64,000 nt of DNA from assembly GCF_904066215.1 (NCBI RefSeq), contig NZ_LR880474.1, forward strand, positions 1,984,001 to 2,048,000, given 5' to 3'. This DNA is from Microbacterium sp. Nx66. Its GTDB lineage: Bacteria > Actinomycetota > Actinomycetes > Actinomycetales > Microbacteriaceae. The translations under genes were made by a program, and so were the position numbers. The notes under the pieces were generated by a model that did not search any database, was not told the DNA's origin, and worked only from the letters and a program-made list of their open reading frames with translations. Shown here in pieces: positions 28,322 through 36,972 of this stretch. Numbering within the stretch: position 1 is the first letter of the stretch; every line of letters starts with the position of its first letter.

Positions 28322-29644
28322 TCAGTTCAGGATATCGGAACGCCAGGTCGCGGGCATTTCCGCGCCCAGCGCCGCGAGGGGGGCCCTGGCCTTGGTGGCG
28401 ACCTCACGCACCTCGGCCGCCGGCACCGAACCCCAGGTGATCCCCCCGCCCGCGCCGACGAACGCCGCATCCGCGTCAACCACGATGCTGCGGATGACCA
28501 TCGCGAGATCGAGAGCCCCGTCCACGCCGATGTAGCCGAAGCAGCCGGCGTAGATGTCGCGAGGAGCGCCCTCGAGATCGTGCAGCTGCGTCATGGCCGA
28601 CAGCTTCGGGGCCCCGGTCATGCTCCCGGCGGGGAACGCCGCCTCCAGCAGCACTCCGACGGTGATCCCCTCCGCGGCCGTGCCGCTGACCGTGCTCACG
28701 AGTTGATGCACGGCCGGATAGCTCTCGACTTCCCAGAGGCCTTCGACGCGGATCGACCCCGGAACGCAGACCCGGGAGAGGTCGTTGCGCATGAGATCGA
28801 CGATCATGACGTTCTCGGCCCGCTCCTTCGGGTCCGCGGCGAGCTCTGCGGCGAGCGCGGCATCGGTCACGGCGTCGGTGCCCCGAGGACGGGTCCCCTT
28901 GATGGGACGGGTGCGGATGACCCCACCGCTGGCGTGGAGGAACTGTTCGGGGCTGGCGCTGAGGAGCGCACGTCCTCCGATGCGCAGGAAACCGCCATGG
29001 TGCGCCGGTGTGGCGGCCCGGAGCCGCTCGTACACGGCGACGGGGTCGTGGGTGCCTGGCACGGTGAACCGCGTCGTGAGGCAGAGCTGGTAGGCGATGC
29101 CCGCATGGATGAGGTCACGGCAGCGGTCGATGAGCCCCTGGTACGCGTCGGGGGTGTGTCGGGCCTCCGCGACCGGACGGGCCTCCGCCGCACGGACGCG
29201 AGCCTCCGCACGGGGTGGGGTCAGAAGGGACTGCAGCCAGCGCTCCCCCTCGTCGTCGGTCTCGCCCTCGGGGGACAGCAGCCACAGTCGGCGCGCGCCG
29301 TGGTCGAACGCGAGAGCCCTGGTCACGCGCAGCCAGGTCCGAGCGTCCGGTTCCGCCTCCCCGGCGACCGGCGCCCCCGCGAGAGCCGCACCGCTCTCGT
29401 AGTCGCGCCAGCCCACCCATCCCCCGCGTAACGGCGGCATCCCCGCTTCCACGGGATCGGTGTCGAGACGTACGTCCCCGGGCAGCGGTTCCGCGACGCC
29501 AGTGCCGAGGAAGCTCCATCCCTCGACGGCGTCAGCGCCCGCATCGAGCCAGAACACGTCCGCCTCCCGCTGCGCGAGCGCCGGGAACAGACGCTCCGAC
29601 GCCACCCAGGACGGCAGCGGTCGGGGGCTCAGGCGGTCGGGCAC
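28322..29644 (-). CDS. pabB: Chorismate-binding protein (PabB / anthranilate synthase component I family)
   Basis: 440 residues from GTG 29644. The chorismate-binding domain covers about 170-430 with [39 protein letters not shown] and the C-terminal [19 protein letters not shown], all typical of aminodeoxychorismate synthase component I. The PIKGTRPRG lysine motif is that expected for PabB rather than TrpE. It would make 4-amino-4-deoxychorismate for folate. The start is backed by TAGGCT-N6-GTG (hexamer 29651-29656). No glutaminase partner is nearby. Confidence 0.87.
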   Translation of the reverse strand: MPDRLSPRPLPSWVASERLFPALAQREADVFWLDAGADAVEGWSFLGTGVAEPLPGDVRLDTDPVEAGMPPLRGGWVGWRDYESGAALAGAPVAGEAEPDARTWLRVTRALAFDHGARRLWLLSPEGETDDEGERWLQSLLTPPRAEARVRAAEARPVAEARHTPDAYQGLIDRCRDLIHAGIAYQLCLTTRFTVPGTHDPVAVYERLRAATPAHHGGFLRIGGRALLSASPEQFLHASGGVIRTRPIKGTRPRGTDAVTDAALAAELAADPKERAENVMIVDLMRNDLSRVCVPGSIRVEGLWEVESYPAVHQLVSTVSGTAAEGITVGVLLEAAFPAGSMTGAPKLSAMTQLHDLEGAPRDIYAGCFGYIGVDGALDLAMVIRSIVVDADAAFVGAGGGITWGSVPAAEVREVATKARAPLAALGAEMPATWRSDILN

Positions 29645-29685
29645 CTTTCCAGCCTAGGACCGGGCCGCTCCCGTATCCTCATGGG

Positions 29686-30357
29686 GTGGACGACCTCCTG
29701 CTCTGGCTCCTCGACACCGTGCAGTCGATCGATCCGGTCACGCGCACACTGGTCGCCGGTCTCGCCGTCATGCTGGAGACGAGCATCCTCATCGGCCTCA
29801 TCGTCCCGGGCGACACCATCGTCATCATCGCCTCGATGGGCGTCGCCACTCCCCTGGAGGGCATCGCGATGGGGGTGGCCGTCGTCGTCGGCGCCCTGAT
29901 CGGGGAGAGCATCGGGTTCTGGCTCGGCCGCTGGCTGGGCCCCTACATCCGCGCCTCCTGGCTGGGTCGACGGATCGGCGAGCACAACTGGGTCCGCGCG
30001 GAGAACTACCTCGCCCGGCGCGGCGGCATCGCCATCTTCCTCTCCCGCTTCCTCCCGGTCCTGCACTCCCTCGTCCCTCTCACGGTGGGGATGAGCGAGT
30101 ACCCCTACCGGCGCTTCCTGGCCTGGACGACCCCGGCCTGCATCATCTGGGCCTCGGCGTACGTGAGCGTCACCTCCCTGGCGGCCGGGAGCTTCCGCGA
30201 GCTCGTCGACCGCGTGCACTTCGCGGGCTACCTGTTCGTCGGAGTCATCGCCCTGTTCCTCGTCCTCGCCTATCTGGGCAAGAGGCTGCTGCACCGTCTC
30301 GAAGCCCGTCATCTGGAGGCCCCGGCGGCGGAGTCCGACGCCGACGTGAAAGACTGA
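29686..30357 (+). CDS. DedA family membrane protein
   Basis: 223 residues from GTG 29686, set by the module TATCCT-N6-GTG (hexamer 29674-29679). Family features: an N-terminal re-entrant region (LETSILIGLIVPGDTIVII), a Glu-rich helix start (GALIGESIGFWLGRWLG), the R-F-x-P-x-x-x-S-L motif seen as SRFLPVLHSLVPLTVGMSEY, and C-terminal helices. DedA proteins are thought to flip polyprenyl phosphates or phospholipids. Operon with App1 and the gene after it. Confidence 0.93.
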   Translation: MDDLLLWLLDTVQSIDPVTRTLVAGLAVMLETSILIGLIVPGDTIVIIASMGVATPLEGIAMGVAVVVGALIGESIGFWLGRWLGPYIRASWLGRRIGEHNWVRAENYLARRGGIAIFLSRFLPVLHSLVPLTVGMSEYPYRRFLAWTTPACIIWASAYVSVTSLAAGSFRELVDRVHFAGYLFVGVIALFLVLAYLGKRLLHRLEARHLEAPAAESDADVKD

Positions 30358-30361
30358 GGCA

Positions 30362-31387
30362 ATGGCCCCCGCACCCCCGGCGCCCAGGATCCACTGGTTC
30401 GCCCGACTCGAGCACCGTCTGCACGTGTGGCGCGAGGGACGAGCGCGCCGCCGCGGTCGCAACGCCACTGTCCTGCCCTTCCCCGGCTACGGAGGCCCCG
30501 GATGGGTGCGCGTGCTCGGCCGGGTGCTGATCGTCCCGCCGCAGCGAAACAACCGTGACGGCGAGCCGGCGAGCATCCGCGGCTGGCGCAGCTTCGTCGG
30601 CATCCCCGTGGGTTTCGCCTCGGTCAGCGTGCACCTCGGAGACGGCACTCATCAGGTCGTCGCCGACCGCGGCGGCGTGATCGACTCGGTCATCCGCGCC
30701 GAGCTGGAACCCGGCTGGCAGACCTTCACCATCACCGTCGAAGGGCAGGAGCCCATCGAGGCCCGCGCCTTCATCGTCGCGGAGAGCACGCGGTTCGGCG
30801 TCGTCTCCGACGTCGACGACACCGTCATGGTCACGGCGCTCCCTCGACCATTCATCGCCTTCTGGAACTCGTTCGTCGTCGACGAGCACGCGCGCATCCC
30901 GGTACCGGGCATGGCCGTGCTGCTCGACCAGCTCCTCCGGCAGCACCCCGGAGCGCCCATGATCTACCTCTCCACGGGTGCCTGGAACGTCGCACCCACA
31001 CTCTCCCGGTTCCTCGGCCGGCATCTCTTCCCCGCCGGCTCGCTGCTGCTGACCGACTGGGGTCCCACGCACGATCGCTGGTTCCGGAGCGGGCGCGAGC
31101 ACAAGCTCACCAACCTGCGCCGACTGGCCACCGAGTTCCCCGACGTGAAGTGGCTGCTCATCGGCGACGACGGCCAGCATGACGAGGCCATCTACACGCA
31201 GTTCCAGGAGGAGCACCCGGATTCCGTCGCGGGTGTCGCGATCCGTCGACTGCTGCCCGCGGAGGCGGTGCTCGCCGGCGGTCGTGCCGAGATGGAGTCC
31301 CATGATGCGGACGAGGCGCCGTGGGTGAGCGCAGAGGACGGCGCGGGCCTTCGCGACCAGCTCGGCGACGCCGGCATCCTGCAGTGA
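30362..31387 (+). CDS. App1 family protein (DUF2183 phosphatidate phosphatase-like)
   Basis: 341 residues. The C-terminal App1/DUF2183 catalytic domain (about 130-310) has the HAD-like DxDxT motif in VSDVDDTVMVT and a later IGDDGQHDEAIY acidic motif. An N-terminal beta-rich region (about 30-130) binds no recognisable cofactor. In yeast App1 dephosphorylates phosphatidate; bacterial substrates are unproven. It starts 4 bases after the DedA stop, which pairs a putative lipid flippase with a putative lipid phosphatase. Confidence 0.87.
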   Translation: MAPAPPAPRIHWFARLEHRLHVWREGRARRRGRNATVLPFPGYGGPGWVRVLGRVLIVPPQRNNRDGEPASIRGWRSFVGIPVGFASVSVHLGDGTHQVVADRGGVIDSVIRAELEPGWQTFTITVEGQEPIEARAFIVAESTRFGVVSDVDDTVMVTALPRPFIAFWNSFVVDEHARIPVPGMAVLLDQLLRQHPGAPMIYLSTGAWNVAPTLSRFLGRHLFPAGSLLLTDWGPTHDRWFRSGREHKLTNLRRLATEFPDVKWLLIGDDGQHDEAIYTQFQEEHPDSVAGVAIRRLLPAEAVLAGGRAEMESHDADEAPWVSAEDGAGLRDQLGDAGILQ

Positions 31388-31388
31388 C

Positions 31389-32252
31389 ATGATCCTCACG
31401 CGTGATGACTGGCTGCGGCGGGAGGACGCGCATCGGCAACGGGCCGACGCGCTGACGGCGGCGCACCGGGAGCGCGTCGCGCGCGGCGAGAAGCACCCCG
31501 TGTGGGACTTCCTCTTCACCTACTACGGCTACAAGCCCGCGCAGCTCCGCCGCTGGCACCCCGGAGCGGGCGTGGAGCTGCAGGATGCGTCCGAACGGGC
31601 GGCGTGGCGCTGGTACGTCCCCGGGAACACACCCGACGGCGTCGTGCCCGATGCGGAGCGCTTCGCGGCCGAGAAGCCCGAGCTCGCTCGACTGGTGGCC
31701 CTCATGCTGCGCCGCACCGGCTCCCGTCCCGGGCAGTTCGGCTGCTTCGGGCTGCACGAGTGGGCGATGGTCTACAACGCCGCGGAGCATCGGCATGCCG
31801 TACCCCTTCGGCTCGGTCAGGCGGGCACGGATGCGGTGGTCGAGGCGCACGACCTCCGCTGCACGCATTTCGACGCCTTCCGGTTCTTCACCCCGGATGC
31901 GGCGCCCCGCAACCGCACGGCGTTGACGAGAGACGACCAGCCCCTGTTCGAACAGCCCGGCTGCTTGCACGCCGGCATGGATCTGTACAAGTGGGCGATG
32001 AAGCTCGGGCCGCTGATTCCCGGCGAACTGCTGCTGGACACGTTCGAGCTCGCGCGCGACATCCGGCTGCTCGACATGCAGGCGGCCCCCTACGATCTCT
32101 CGGCCTGGGACGTCGAACCGGTACACATCGAGACCCCGGAGGGCAAGGCGGAGTACGTCCGACGCCAGCGCGGCTTCGCGGAACGCGGTGCCGCTCTCCG
32201 CTCTTCCCTCCTCGCCGCCTGGCTCGCACCCGAGGGTCGCGCCGCGGCCTGA
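31389..32252 (+). CDS. Protein of a family often annotated as 3-methyladenine DNA glycosylase
   Basis: 287 residues. The conserved N-terminal block (VARGEKHPVWDFLFTYYGYK) and the FGCFGLHEWAMVY block are typical of an actinobacterial family that databases commonly label 3-methyladenine DNA glycosylase. I see no helix-hairpin-helix-GPD motif or other glycosylase signature, so the activity is doubtful. His/Glu-rich motifs (HEW, CTHFDAFRFF) could bind metal. It starts one base after the App1 stop and ends the DedA-App1 operon. Convergent with the GH3 gene, three bases apart. Confidence 0.78.
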   Translation: MILTRDDWLRREDAHRQRADALTAAHRERVARGEKHPVWDFLFTYYGYKPAQLRRWHPGAGVELQDASERAAWRWYVPGNTPDGVVPDAERFAAEKPELARLVALMLRRTGSRPGQFGCFGLHEWAMVYNAAEHRHAVPLRLGQAGTDAVVEAHDLRCTHFDAFRFFTPDAAPRNRTALTRDDQPLFEQPGCLHAGMDLYKWAMKLGPLIPGELLLDTFELARDIRLLDMQAAPYDLSAWDVEPVHIETPEGKAEYVRRQRGFAERGAALRSSLLAAWLAPEGRAAA

Positions 32253-32255
32253 GGG

Positions 32256-33476
32256 TCAACCCGCAGGGGCGCAGTCGCCGCAGACACTCCACGACGACGT
32301 CGTATCGGAAAGCTGCAGGCGCAACGCGAGCACGCGCGTCGCAGCATCCGCGAGGCGATCGGCGGGCAGAGTGCCGGCATCGACCGCCGCGGCGATTCCC
32401 GCAGCCATCTCTCCCGCCGTCCGGGCATCGGAGCCCGCGATCATCAGCACCAGATCATTGCCGGCCGCCACCGCCGCGACGCCGTTCGCGACCGGATCGG
32501 CATACGCCGGGTCCCCGGAGGAGAGCAGCATGCCGAGGTCATCCGTGACGGACACCCCGTCGAAGCCGAGCTCGTCCCGAGCGATGCGATGCCACTCGGC
32601 GGACAGCGAGGCCGGCCGCGCGTCCACTGCCGTGTAGGCGAGATGGCCGTACATCAGCAACGAAGCACCGGCTTCGATGCCGGCGGCGAACGGGAGCCCG
32701 TCCGCTTCTCGCCACGCGGCCTTCGTCATCCCCGTACTCGGGATCGCGTGATGCGAGTCGCCCGGCGCCGCTCCGTGCCCGGGGAAGTGCTTGAGCGTCG
32801 AAGCCACGACATGCTCCTGCCCCTTCGTCGCGGCGGCGGTGCGGTCGGCAGCACTCTGCGGATCGGTGCCAAGAGCCCGCCCGAAGATGAAGGAGCCGGG
32901 GTCGGCGGGGACGTCGGCCACCGTGCCGAAGTCGACCGTGATCCCCGCCCGAGCCACGAGCGCGCCACGGGCTGCGAAGGCCGCCGCGGTCTCGGCGACC
33001 GGGCGACTCTTCAGAGTCGGCGACGCCGGGTAGGTGTCCCAGGGCAGCCGCGAGACGATGCCCCCTTCCTGGTCCACCGCGATCAGCGGGGGCAGAGCGG
33101 GATCGATCGTCAGCGCTGCCGTCAGCGCGCGGAGTTCCGACTCGGACTCCGGGATGTTGCCACCCATGAGGATGAAGCCGCCGAGCCCCGACTGCATGTA
33201 GGCGCGAAGCGCCGCGGGGTCGGTCCCGCCGATGTGACCCATCACGATGGACGAGGCCTGCTCCGCGGTGCTCATCTCCGCGACGAGGGCGGCGGCATGA
33301 TCCCGCAGGCCGTCGCCGTCGGCCTGCACGGTCACCACGTCTGCCGGCGGTCTGGACGGTGCCGCCGACGACGAGGCGGCGGCCCCGGCGCCCACGGCGG
33401 TGATCAGCGCGGTCAGGGCCGTCGCGGCACCGAGGCCCCGCCGCATGCGGCGCCCGAACGAACGAGCCGGGTTCAT
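32256..33476 (-). CDS. Glycoside hydrolase family 3 (beta-N-acetylhexosaminidase/NagZ-like), exported
   Basis: 406 residues from ATG 33476. An N-terminal signal peptide with twin-arginine-like basic residues (FGRRMRRGLGAATALTALI) ends near AAASSSAAP. The GH3 N-terminal domain follows, with VDQEGGIVSRL and the NagZ signature KHFPGHGAAPGDSHHAIP (about 233-250), which holds the Asp/His catalytic pair. The nucleophile is probably the Asp in VTDDLGM (about 317). Cleavage of cell-wall N-acetylglucosaminides is likely. The C terminus has two cysteines (CGDC). It follows the NAD(P)-binding gene by five bases. Confidence 0.87.
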   Translation of the reverse strand: MNPARSFGRRMRRGLGAATALTALITAVGAGAAASSSAAPSRPPADVVTVQADGDGLRDHAAALVAEMSTAEQASSIVMGHIGGTDPAALRAYMQSGLGGFILMGGNIPESESELRALTAALTIDPALPPLIAVDQEGGIVSRLPWDTYPASPTLKSRPVAETAAAFAARGALVARAGITVDFGTVADVPADPGSFIFGRALGTDPQSAADRTAAATKGQEHVVASTLKHFPGHGAAPGDSHHAIPSTGMTKAAWREADGLPFAAGIEAGASLLMYGHLAYTAVDARPASLSAEWHRIARDELGFDGVSVTDDLGMLLSSGDPAYADPVANGVAAVAAGNDLVLMIAGSDARTAGEMAAGIAAAVDAGTLPADRLADAATRVLALRLQLSDTTSSWSVCGDCAPAG

Positions 33477-33481
33477 CGCTC

Positions 33482-34138
33482 TCAGCGCGCGAGCGCCTCG
33501 ACGATCGGTACCGAGGTCTCCTCGTCGCCGTTGCCGAAGCGGATCGTGCGCCCGATCGTTCCGGGGTCCTCCAGGGCCGCGACGATGACAGCCGCGACGT
33601 CGGCACGGGAGACCTCGCCGCGCCCCTCGGGGTCGATGCGGATCCGCCCGGTCGGGTCGTCGAAGGTCAGCGCGCCGGGGCCGAGGATCGTCCCGTCGAG
33701 GCCCGAGGCGCGGAGGTGCTCGTCGGCAGCCCACTTCGCGTCCGCGTACGGGAAGAAGGAGTCGTCCTCCGGGACGCCGTGGTCGGCCGTGGAGCCGATC
33801 CACGACACCATGACGTACCGCCGCACGCCGGCGCGCTCCGCCGCGTCCATCGTCCGCACCGCCGCGTCCCGGTCGACCGCGTAGGTGCGCTCGGGACTGC
33901 CGCCGCCGGCGCCCGCGGACCACACCACGGCGTCGTGCCCGCGGATGATCTCGGCGAGGGCGTCGACGTCCATGGTCTCGATGTCGGCGACGAGCGCGAT
34001 GGCGCCGCCGTCTTCCACCTCGGACACATGATCGGGATTCCGGATCACGCCCGTGACCTCATGTCCTCGGGCGACGAGGAGCGGGGCGAGCAGCAGAGCG
34101 ATGCGGCCGTGGCCGCCGAAGACGAGGATGCGCGACAT
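33482..34138 (-). CDS. NAD(P)-binding (atypical SDR / NAD(P)H-azoreductase-like) protein
   Basis: 218 residues. N-terminal Rossmann motif ILVFGGHGRIALLLAPLL (GGxGxxA), AxD-type ADIETMD, VWSAGAGGG and YVMVSWIGS; the catalytic YxxxK appears as YADAKWAADE. This is the NAD(P)H-binding atypical short-chain dehydrogenase group (YwnB/YtfG-like); the substrate is unknown. The start is backed by TAGGGT-N6-ATG on the minus strand (hexamer 34145-34150). The GH3 gene follows after five bases and probably shares the transcript. Confidence 0.86.
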   Translation of the reverse strand: MSRILVFGGHGRIALLLAPLLVARGHEVTGVIRNPDHVSEVEDGGAIALVADIETMDVDALAEIIRGHDAVVWSAGAGGGSPERTYAVDRDAAVRTMDAAERAGVRRYVMVSWIGSTADHGVPEDDSFFPYADAKWAADEHLRASGLDGTILGPGALTFDDPTGRIRIDPEGRGEVSRADVAAVIVAALEDPGTIGRTIRFGNGDEETSVPIVEALAR

Positions 34139-34166
34139 GTCTTCACCCTACGCGCCCCCGCCGACG

Positions 34167-34694
34167 TCAGCCCGGCGTCTGCGAGCTGTCGATGACGAAA
34201 GCCTGCGGATGCGACGGCAGATACCGCACGACGACAGGCGCGCCGGTCGGGATCCACGCGTCGCGATCGGGGTACACGGCAGGAGTGAAGAAATCGCTCT
34301 CCAGGGTGTACTCGGTGCCGTCCGCCGCCGTGAACGTCACCCAGTCCCCGTCGACGGTTCCCGTCGTCGGGCGGCCGTTCTCGAAGATGTATGCGCGGGT
34401 CACCGGGACACCGGTCAGGCTCAGGATCCCGACGATGAGAGAGCCGAGCATCACGAAGGCCAGTACGCGGAAGACCAGGCGGACCACGGTGCCGCCGACG
34501 TTCCCGCGGGATCGGCTCTCCGCGGGGAGCAGCCCCTCGCGTTCGCGGACGGCGCGCAGGGACCCGCCGCGCGTCGTTCCCCGCGCGGAGATCGCGAACA
34601 GCCCGAGGATCGAGAACGCCGCGATGAAGACCATCGCATAGCCGTGCGCGGCCGGGAAGTTCACCAGCCACATCAGCGTGTCCAGGGGGTTCAT
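34167..34694 (-). CDS. Membrane protein with DUF3592-like soluble tail, unknown function
   Basis: 175 residues with hydrophobic segments near 17-36 and 72-92, then a beta-rich C-terminal part (WVTFTAADGTEYTLESDFFT and VVVRYLPSHPQAFVID) that resembles DUF3592 proteins. No catalytic motif. It overlaps the upstream gene in an ATGA, and both have a membrane segment followed by beta-rich sequence, suggesting a coupled pair. Confidence 0.75.
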   Translation of the reverse strand: MNPLDTLMWLVNFPAAHGYAMVFIAAFSILGLFAISARGTTRGGSLRAVREREGLLPAESRSRGNVGGTVVRLVFRVLAFVMLGSLIVGILSLTGVPVTRAYIFENGRPTTGTVDGDWVTFTAADGTEYTLESDFFTPAVYPDRDAWIPTGAPVVVRYLPSHPQAFVIDSSQTPG

Positions 34695-35482
34695 CGTGCC
34701 GCCTCCTTCTCGATGGTGACGGCGACCGTGTGCGGATCCTCCCGGCGGTAGAACGCCCAGACGGGAGCCCCCACCTGCAGCCGCGAGACGGCCTGCGGGT
34801 AGACGAACACGGTGGTGTCAGCCTCCCATGGCTCCGCGCCCTCCGGGGCCACCAGCACCTTCAGCGCGAGCTCGCTCTGCCCCTCGCGACGCCGCCCGGT
34901 CGGACGGACCTCGACGACGGAGGCGGGAACCTGGGTTCCCGTCGTGCGCGCGCGGACCTGGGACGGGTCGATGAGGCCGCGGTCGATGCGCCACTGCAGC
35001 ATCGCCTCACGGACGGTCGGGTCGCTGAGATCGGCGAGCTCGACCGTGTCGGGGTCCTCGAGGCTGTAGCGGACCGGGACGGGCTGTCCGACCTGCAGCG
35101 CTCCGACGTCACCGGCATCGAGCAGCATGCGCAGCTGTCCGATGAAGTCATCGCCGACGCTCGGGCTGACCCGGATGAAGAGGTCGTACTGAGGCACATC
35201 GTTCACGGTCACCCCAGTGCGGGACATCTCGACGACGGTGCCGACGCCGATCTGCACCGGCCCGCGGACCTTCTTGCGCCGCGCCAGACCCGACATCGAC
35301 CCGCCGAAGGTGAGCAGCAGGCCCCAGGCGACGCCGATCACGATCGGTCCGCCCAGGCCGTCCTCACCCGCGAAGGGGAGGATCGACTCGCGCTGGTTCA
35401 CCCCGAACAGGCCTTCACCCACCCACACCACGAGCCACGCGGACAGCAGCAGCCAGACGACGGTCAGGACGATGCGCAGCAT
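34691..35482 (-). CDS. Membrane protein with repeated beta-rich domain, unknown function
   Basis: 263 residues from ATG 35482 (the earlier ATG at 35500 adds six residues). TACGCT seven bases before ATG 35482 supports the shorter start. Two membrane segments (about 3-22 and 42-62) are followed by two soluble halves, each with a V-E-V/M-rich strand and a VRYS/AFYR-type strand (PVPVRYSLEDPDTVELADL and PVWAFYRREDPHTVAVTIE). This looks like an internal duplication of a DUF3592-like domain. No enzymatic residues stand out. Coupled by ATGA to the next gene. Confidence 0.72.
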   Translation of the reverse strand: MLRIVLTVVWLLLSAWLVVWVGEGLFGVNQRESILPFAGEDGLGGPIVIGVAWGLLLTFGGSMSGLARRKKVRGPVQIGVGTVVEMSRTGVTVNDVPQYDLFIRVSPSVGDDFIGQLRMLLDAGDVGALQVGQPVPVRYSLEDPDTVELADLSDPTVREAMLQWRIDRGLIDPSQVRARTTGTQVPASVVEVRPTGRRREGQSELALKVLVAPEGAEPWEADTTVFVYPQAVSRLQVGAPVWAFYRREDPHTVAVTIEKEAAR

Positions 35483-35524
35483 GCCTCCCAGCGTATCCAT
35501 AGGAGCCGCCCCTGGACGAACCGG

Positions 35525-36592
35525 TCAGGACGAGACCGGGGTCCCCACTCCCTCGAGGGCGCGGACGACGCCGGCCGCAGCGGCTCGCCCCGCCCGGTTC
35601 GCGCCGATGGTGCTCGCGGAGGGACCGTAGCCGACGAGCTGCACCCGGGGATCCGCCACCGCCGTCGTGCCTCGACCCCCGCGGTCGAGCTGGATCCCGC
35701 CGGCGGCACTGCGCAGGTGGAGCGGGGCGAGGTGACCGATCGCGGGTCGGAACCCCGTCGCCCACAGGATCACGTCCACGCGTTCGAACGATCCGTCGGC
35801 CCACCGCACGCCGTCGGGCTCGATGCGCTGGAAGAGCGGGCGACGGTGGGCATACGCTCCGAGACGCTCCGCCTCCCGTTCCTGGGGGCGCAGCATGAGA
35901 CCCGTCACACTGACCACGCTCTCCGGGGGCAGGCCGGCCGCCACACGCCTCTCGACGAGCGCGACGGCAGCAGCGCCGGCCTCCGGCGTGAAGTCGTCGT
36001 CGCGCCAGACGGGAGGGCGACGGGTGACCCACAGCGTCTCCGTGAGGGGGGCAAGGGCGCCGAGGAACTGCACCGCGGACGCACCGCCGCCGACGACCAG
36101 GACCCGCTTGCCCGCGAAGTGCACCGGCCCCGGGTAGTCCACGGTGTGGAACTGCTCCCCGAGGAACGTCTCCATCCCCGGGTAGTGAGGGACGAAGGGT
36201 TGCGTCCAGGTCCCGGTCGCGTTGACGAGGGTGCGGGTGCGCCACTCCCCCTCGTCGGCCTCCACGACGAGGACCCCGTCGTCATCGTGGACTCGACGGA
36301 CGTGCACCGGCCGCAGCACCGGCAGATCATGGGCCTTCTCGTAGGCGGCGAAGTACTCCGGCACCGCGATGTTCGCCGGGCGCTCGTCCCGCGGCGGCGC
36401 GGTGTCTCCCGGGAGCTCGGCGACCCCGTGCACATCGCGCATCGTGAGGGCGTCCCACCGGTGCTGCCAGGCTCCCCCGGCCCGAGCATCGGCGTCCAGC
36501 ACGACGTGCTCGATTCCGCGGCGACGCAGATGGAAGGACGCGGACAGCCCGGCCTGGCCGGCGCCGATCACGAGGCTGTCGAAGATGCTCAC
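35525..36592 (-). CDS. FAD/NAD(P)-binding oxidoreductase (flavin monooxygenase-like)
   Basis: 355 residues. An N-terminal FAD-binding GAGQAGLSASFHLRRRG (about 10-26), a central NADPH-binding VVGGGASAVQFLGAL (about 166-180) and a C-terminal ATGFRPA motif (about 274-280) match the flavin-containing monooxygenase/CzcO-like group. FMO-type proteins oxidise N or S centres or act as Baeyer-Villiger enzymes. No FMO fingerprint FxGxxxHxxx(Y/F) is present in full: the segment reads FAGKRVLVVGGG, preceded by DYPGPVHF. The substrate is unknown. Confidence 0.85.
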   Translation of the reverse strand: MSIFDSLVIGAGQAGLSASFHLRRRGIEHVVLDADARAGGAWQHRWDALTMRDVHGVAELPGDTAPPRDERPANIAVPEYFAAYEKAHDLPVLRPVHVRRVHDDDGVLVVEADEGEWRTRTLVNATGTWTQPFVPHYPGMETFLGEQFHTVDYPGPVHFAGKRVLVVGGGASAVQFLGALAPLTETLWVTRRPPVWRDDDFTPEAGAAAVALVERRVAAGLPPESVVSVTGLMLRPQEREAERLGAYAHRRPLFQRIEPDGVRWADGSFERVDVILWATGFRPAIGHLAPLHLRSAAGGIQLDRGGRGTTAVADPRVQLVGYGPSASTIGANRAGRAAAAGVVRALEGVGTPVSS

Positions 36593-36661
36593 GATGGATC
36601 GAACGCCGTTGCACCGCCGGATGTTCCGCGTGTCCCGACGCGCCCGGGCGGCCCGCGCCGA

Positions 36662-36692
36662 TTGGTGCGGATGCGGATTCGTGTAGTAGTGT
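36662..36692 (+). promoter_or_regulatory. Candidate promoter of tRNA-Ala
   Basis: TTGGTG (36662-36667) and TAGTAG (36684-36689, 16-base spacer) or TAGTGT (36687-36692, 19-base spacer) precede the tRNA by about 35-40 bases. This is the best sigma-70-like pair in the gap. Confidence 0.5.
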
Positions 36693-36727
36693 TTTCACGT
36701 TGCCCGGAGCACTCCGGAGCAGCGTCT

Positions 36728-36800
36728 GGGCCTGTGGCGCAGCTGGTAGCGCACCTGCATGGCATGCAGGGGGTCAGGGGTTCGAGTCCCCTCAGGTCCA
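36728..36800 (+). tRNA. tRNA-Ala (anticodon GGC)
   Basis: The acceptor stem GGGCCTG pairs with CAGGTCC (one G-T). The D stem is GCGC/GCGC, the anticodon stem is CCTGC/GCAGG with loop ATGGCAT giving anticodon GGC, and the T arm AGGGG-TTCGAGT-CCCCT is canonical. Discriminator A is at 36800, and CCA is not encoded. It reads Ala codon GCC, the preferred Ala codon in a GC-rich genome. Confidence 0.96.
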
Positions 36801-36801
36801 C

Positions 36802-36830
36802 GAAAAACCCTCGGTTCGCCGGGGGTTTTC
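36802..36830 (+). terminator. Terminator after tRNA-Ala
   Basis: GAAAAACCC...GGGGGTTTTC forms a hairpin with a short loop around TTCG immediately after the tRNA, ending in TTTTCGTGTG. Confidence 0.8.
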
Positions 36831-36845
36831 GTGTGTCTGGAGCCC

Positions 36846-36972
36846 GTGACGTCCCGCGAGGTCAGGCCCTCGCGCCGCATCAGGCAGTCGCGCCACCTCC
36901 GGCCTGATCTCGCGCGATCGCCTGTCCGGGAGCATACGAAAACGACACGCCGTCGTTCGTAGCGTGTTACAC
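36846..36972 (+). promoter_or_regulatory. Duplicated promoter block, copy A (upstream of acyltransferase)
   Basis: About 127 bp that match 39024-39151 along their whole length. Shared landmarks: TCAGGC (36862), ATCAGGC (36879), inverted GCCTGAT (36902), GGAGCATA, -35-like GAAAAC (36938-36943), a 16-base spacer, -10 TAGCGT (36960-36965), then GTTACAC and the ATG. The TCAGGC half-sites and their inverted partner look like an operator. Confidence 0.75.
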
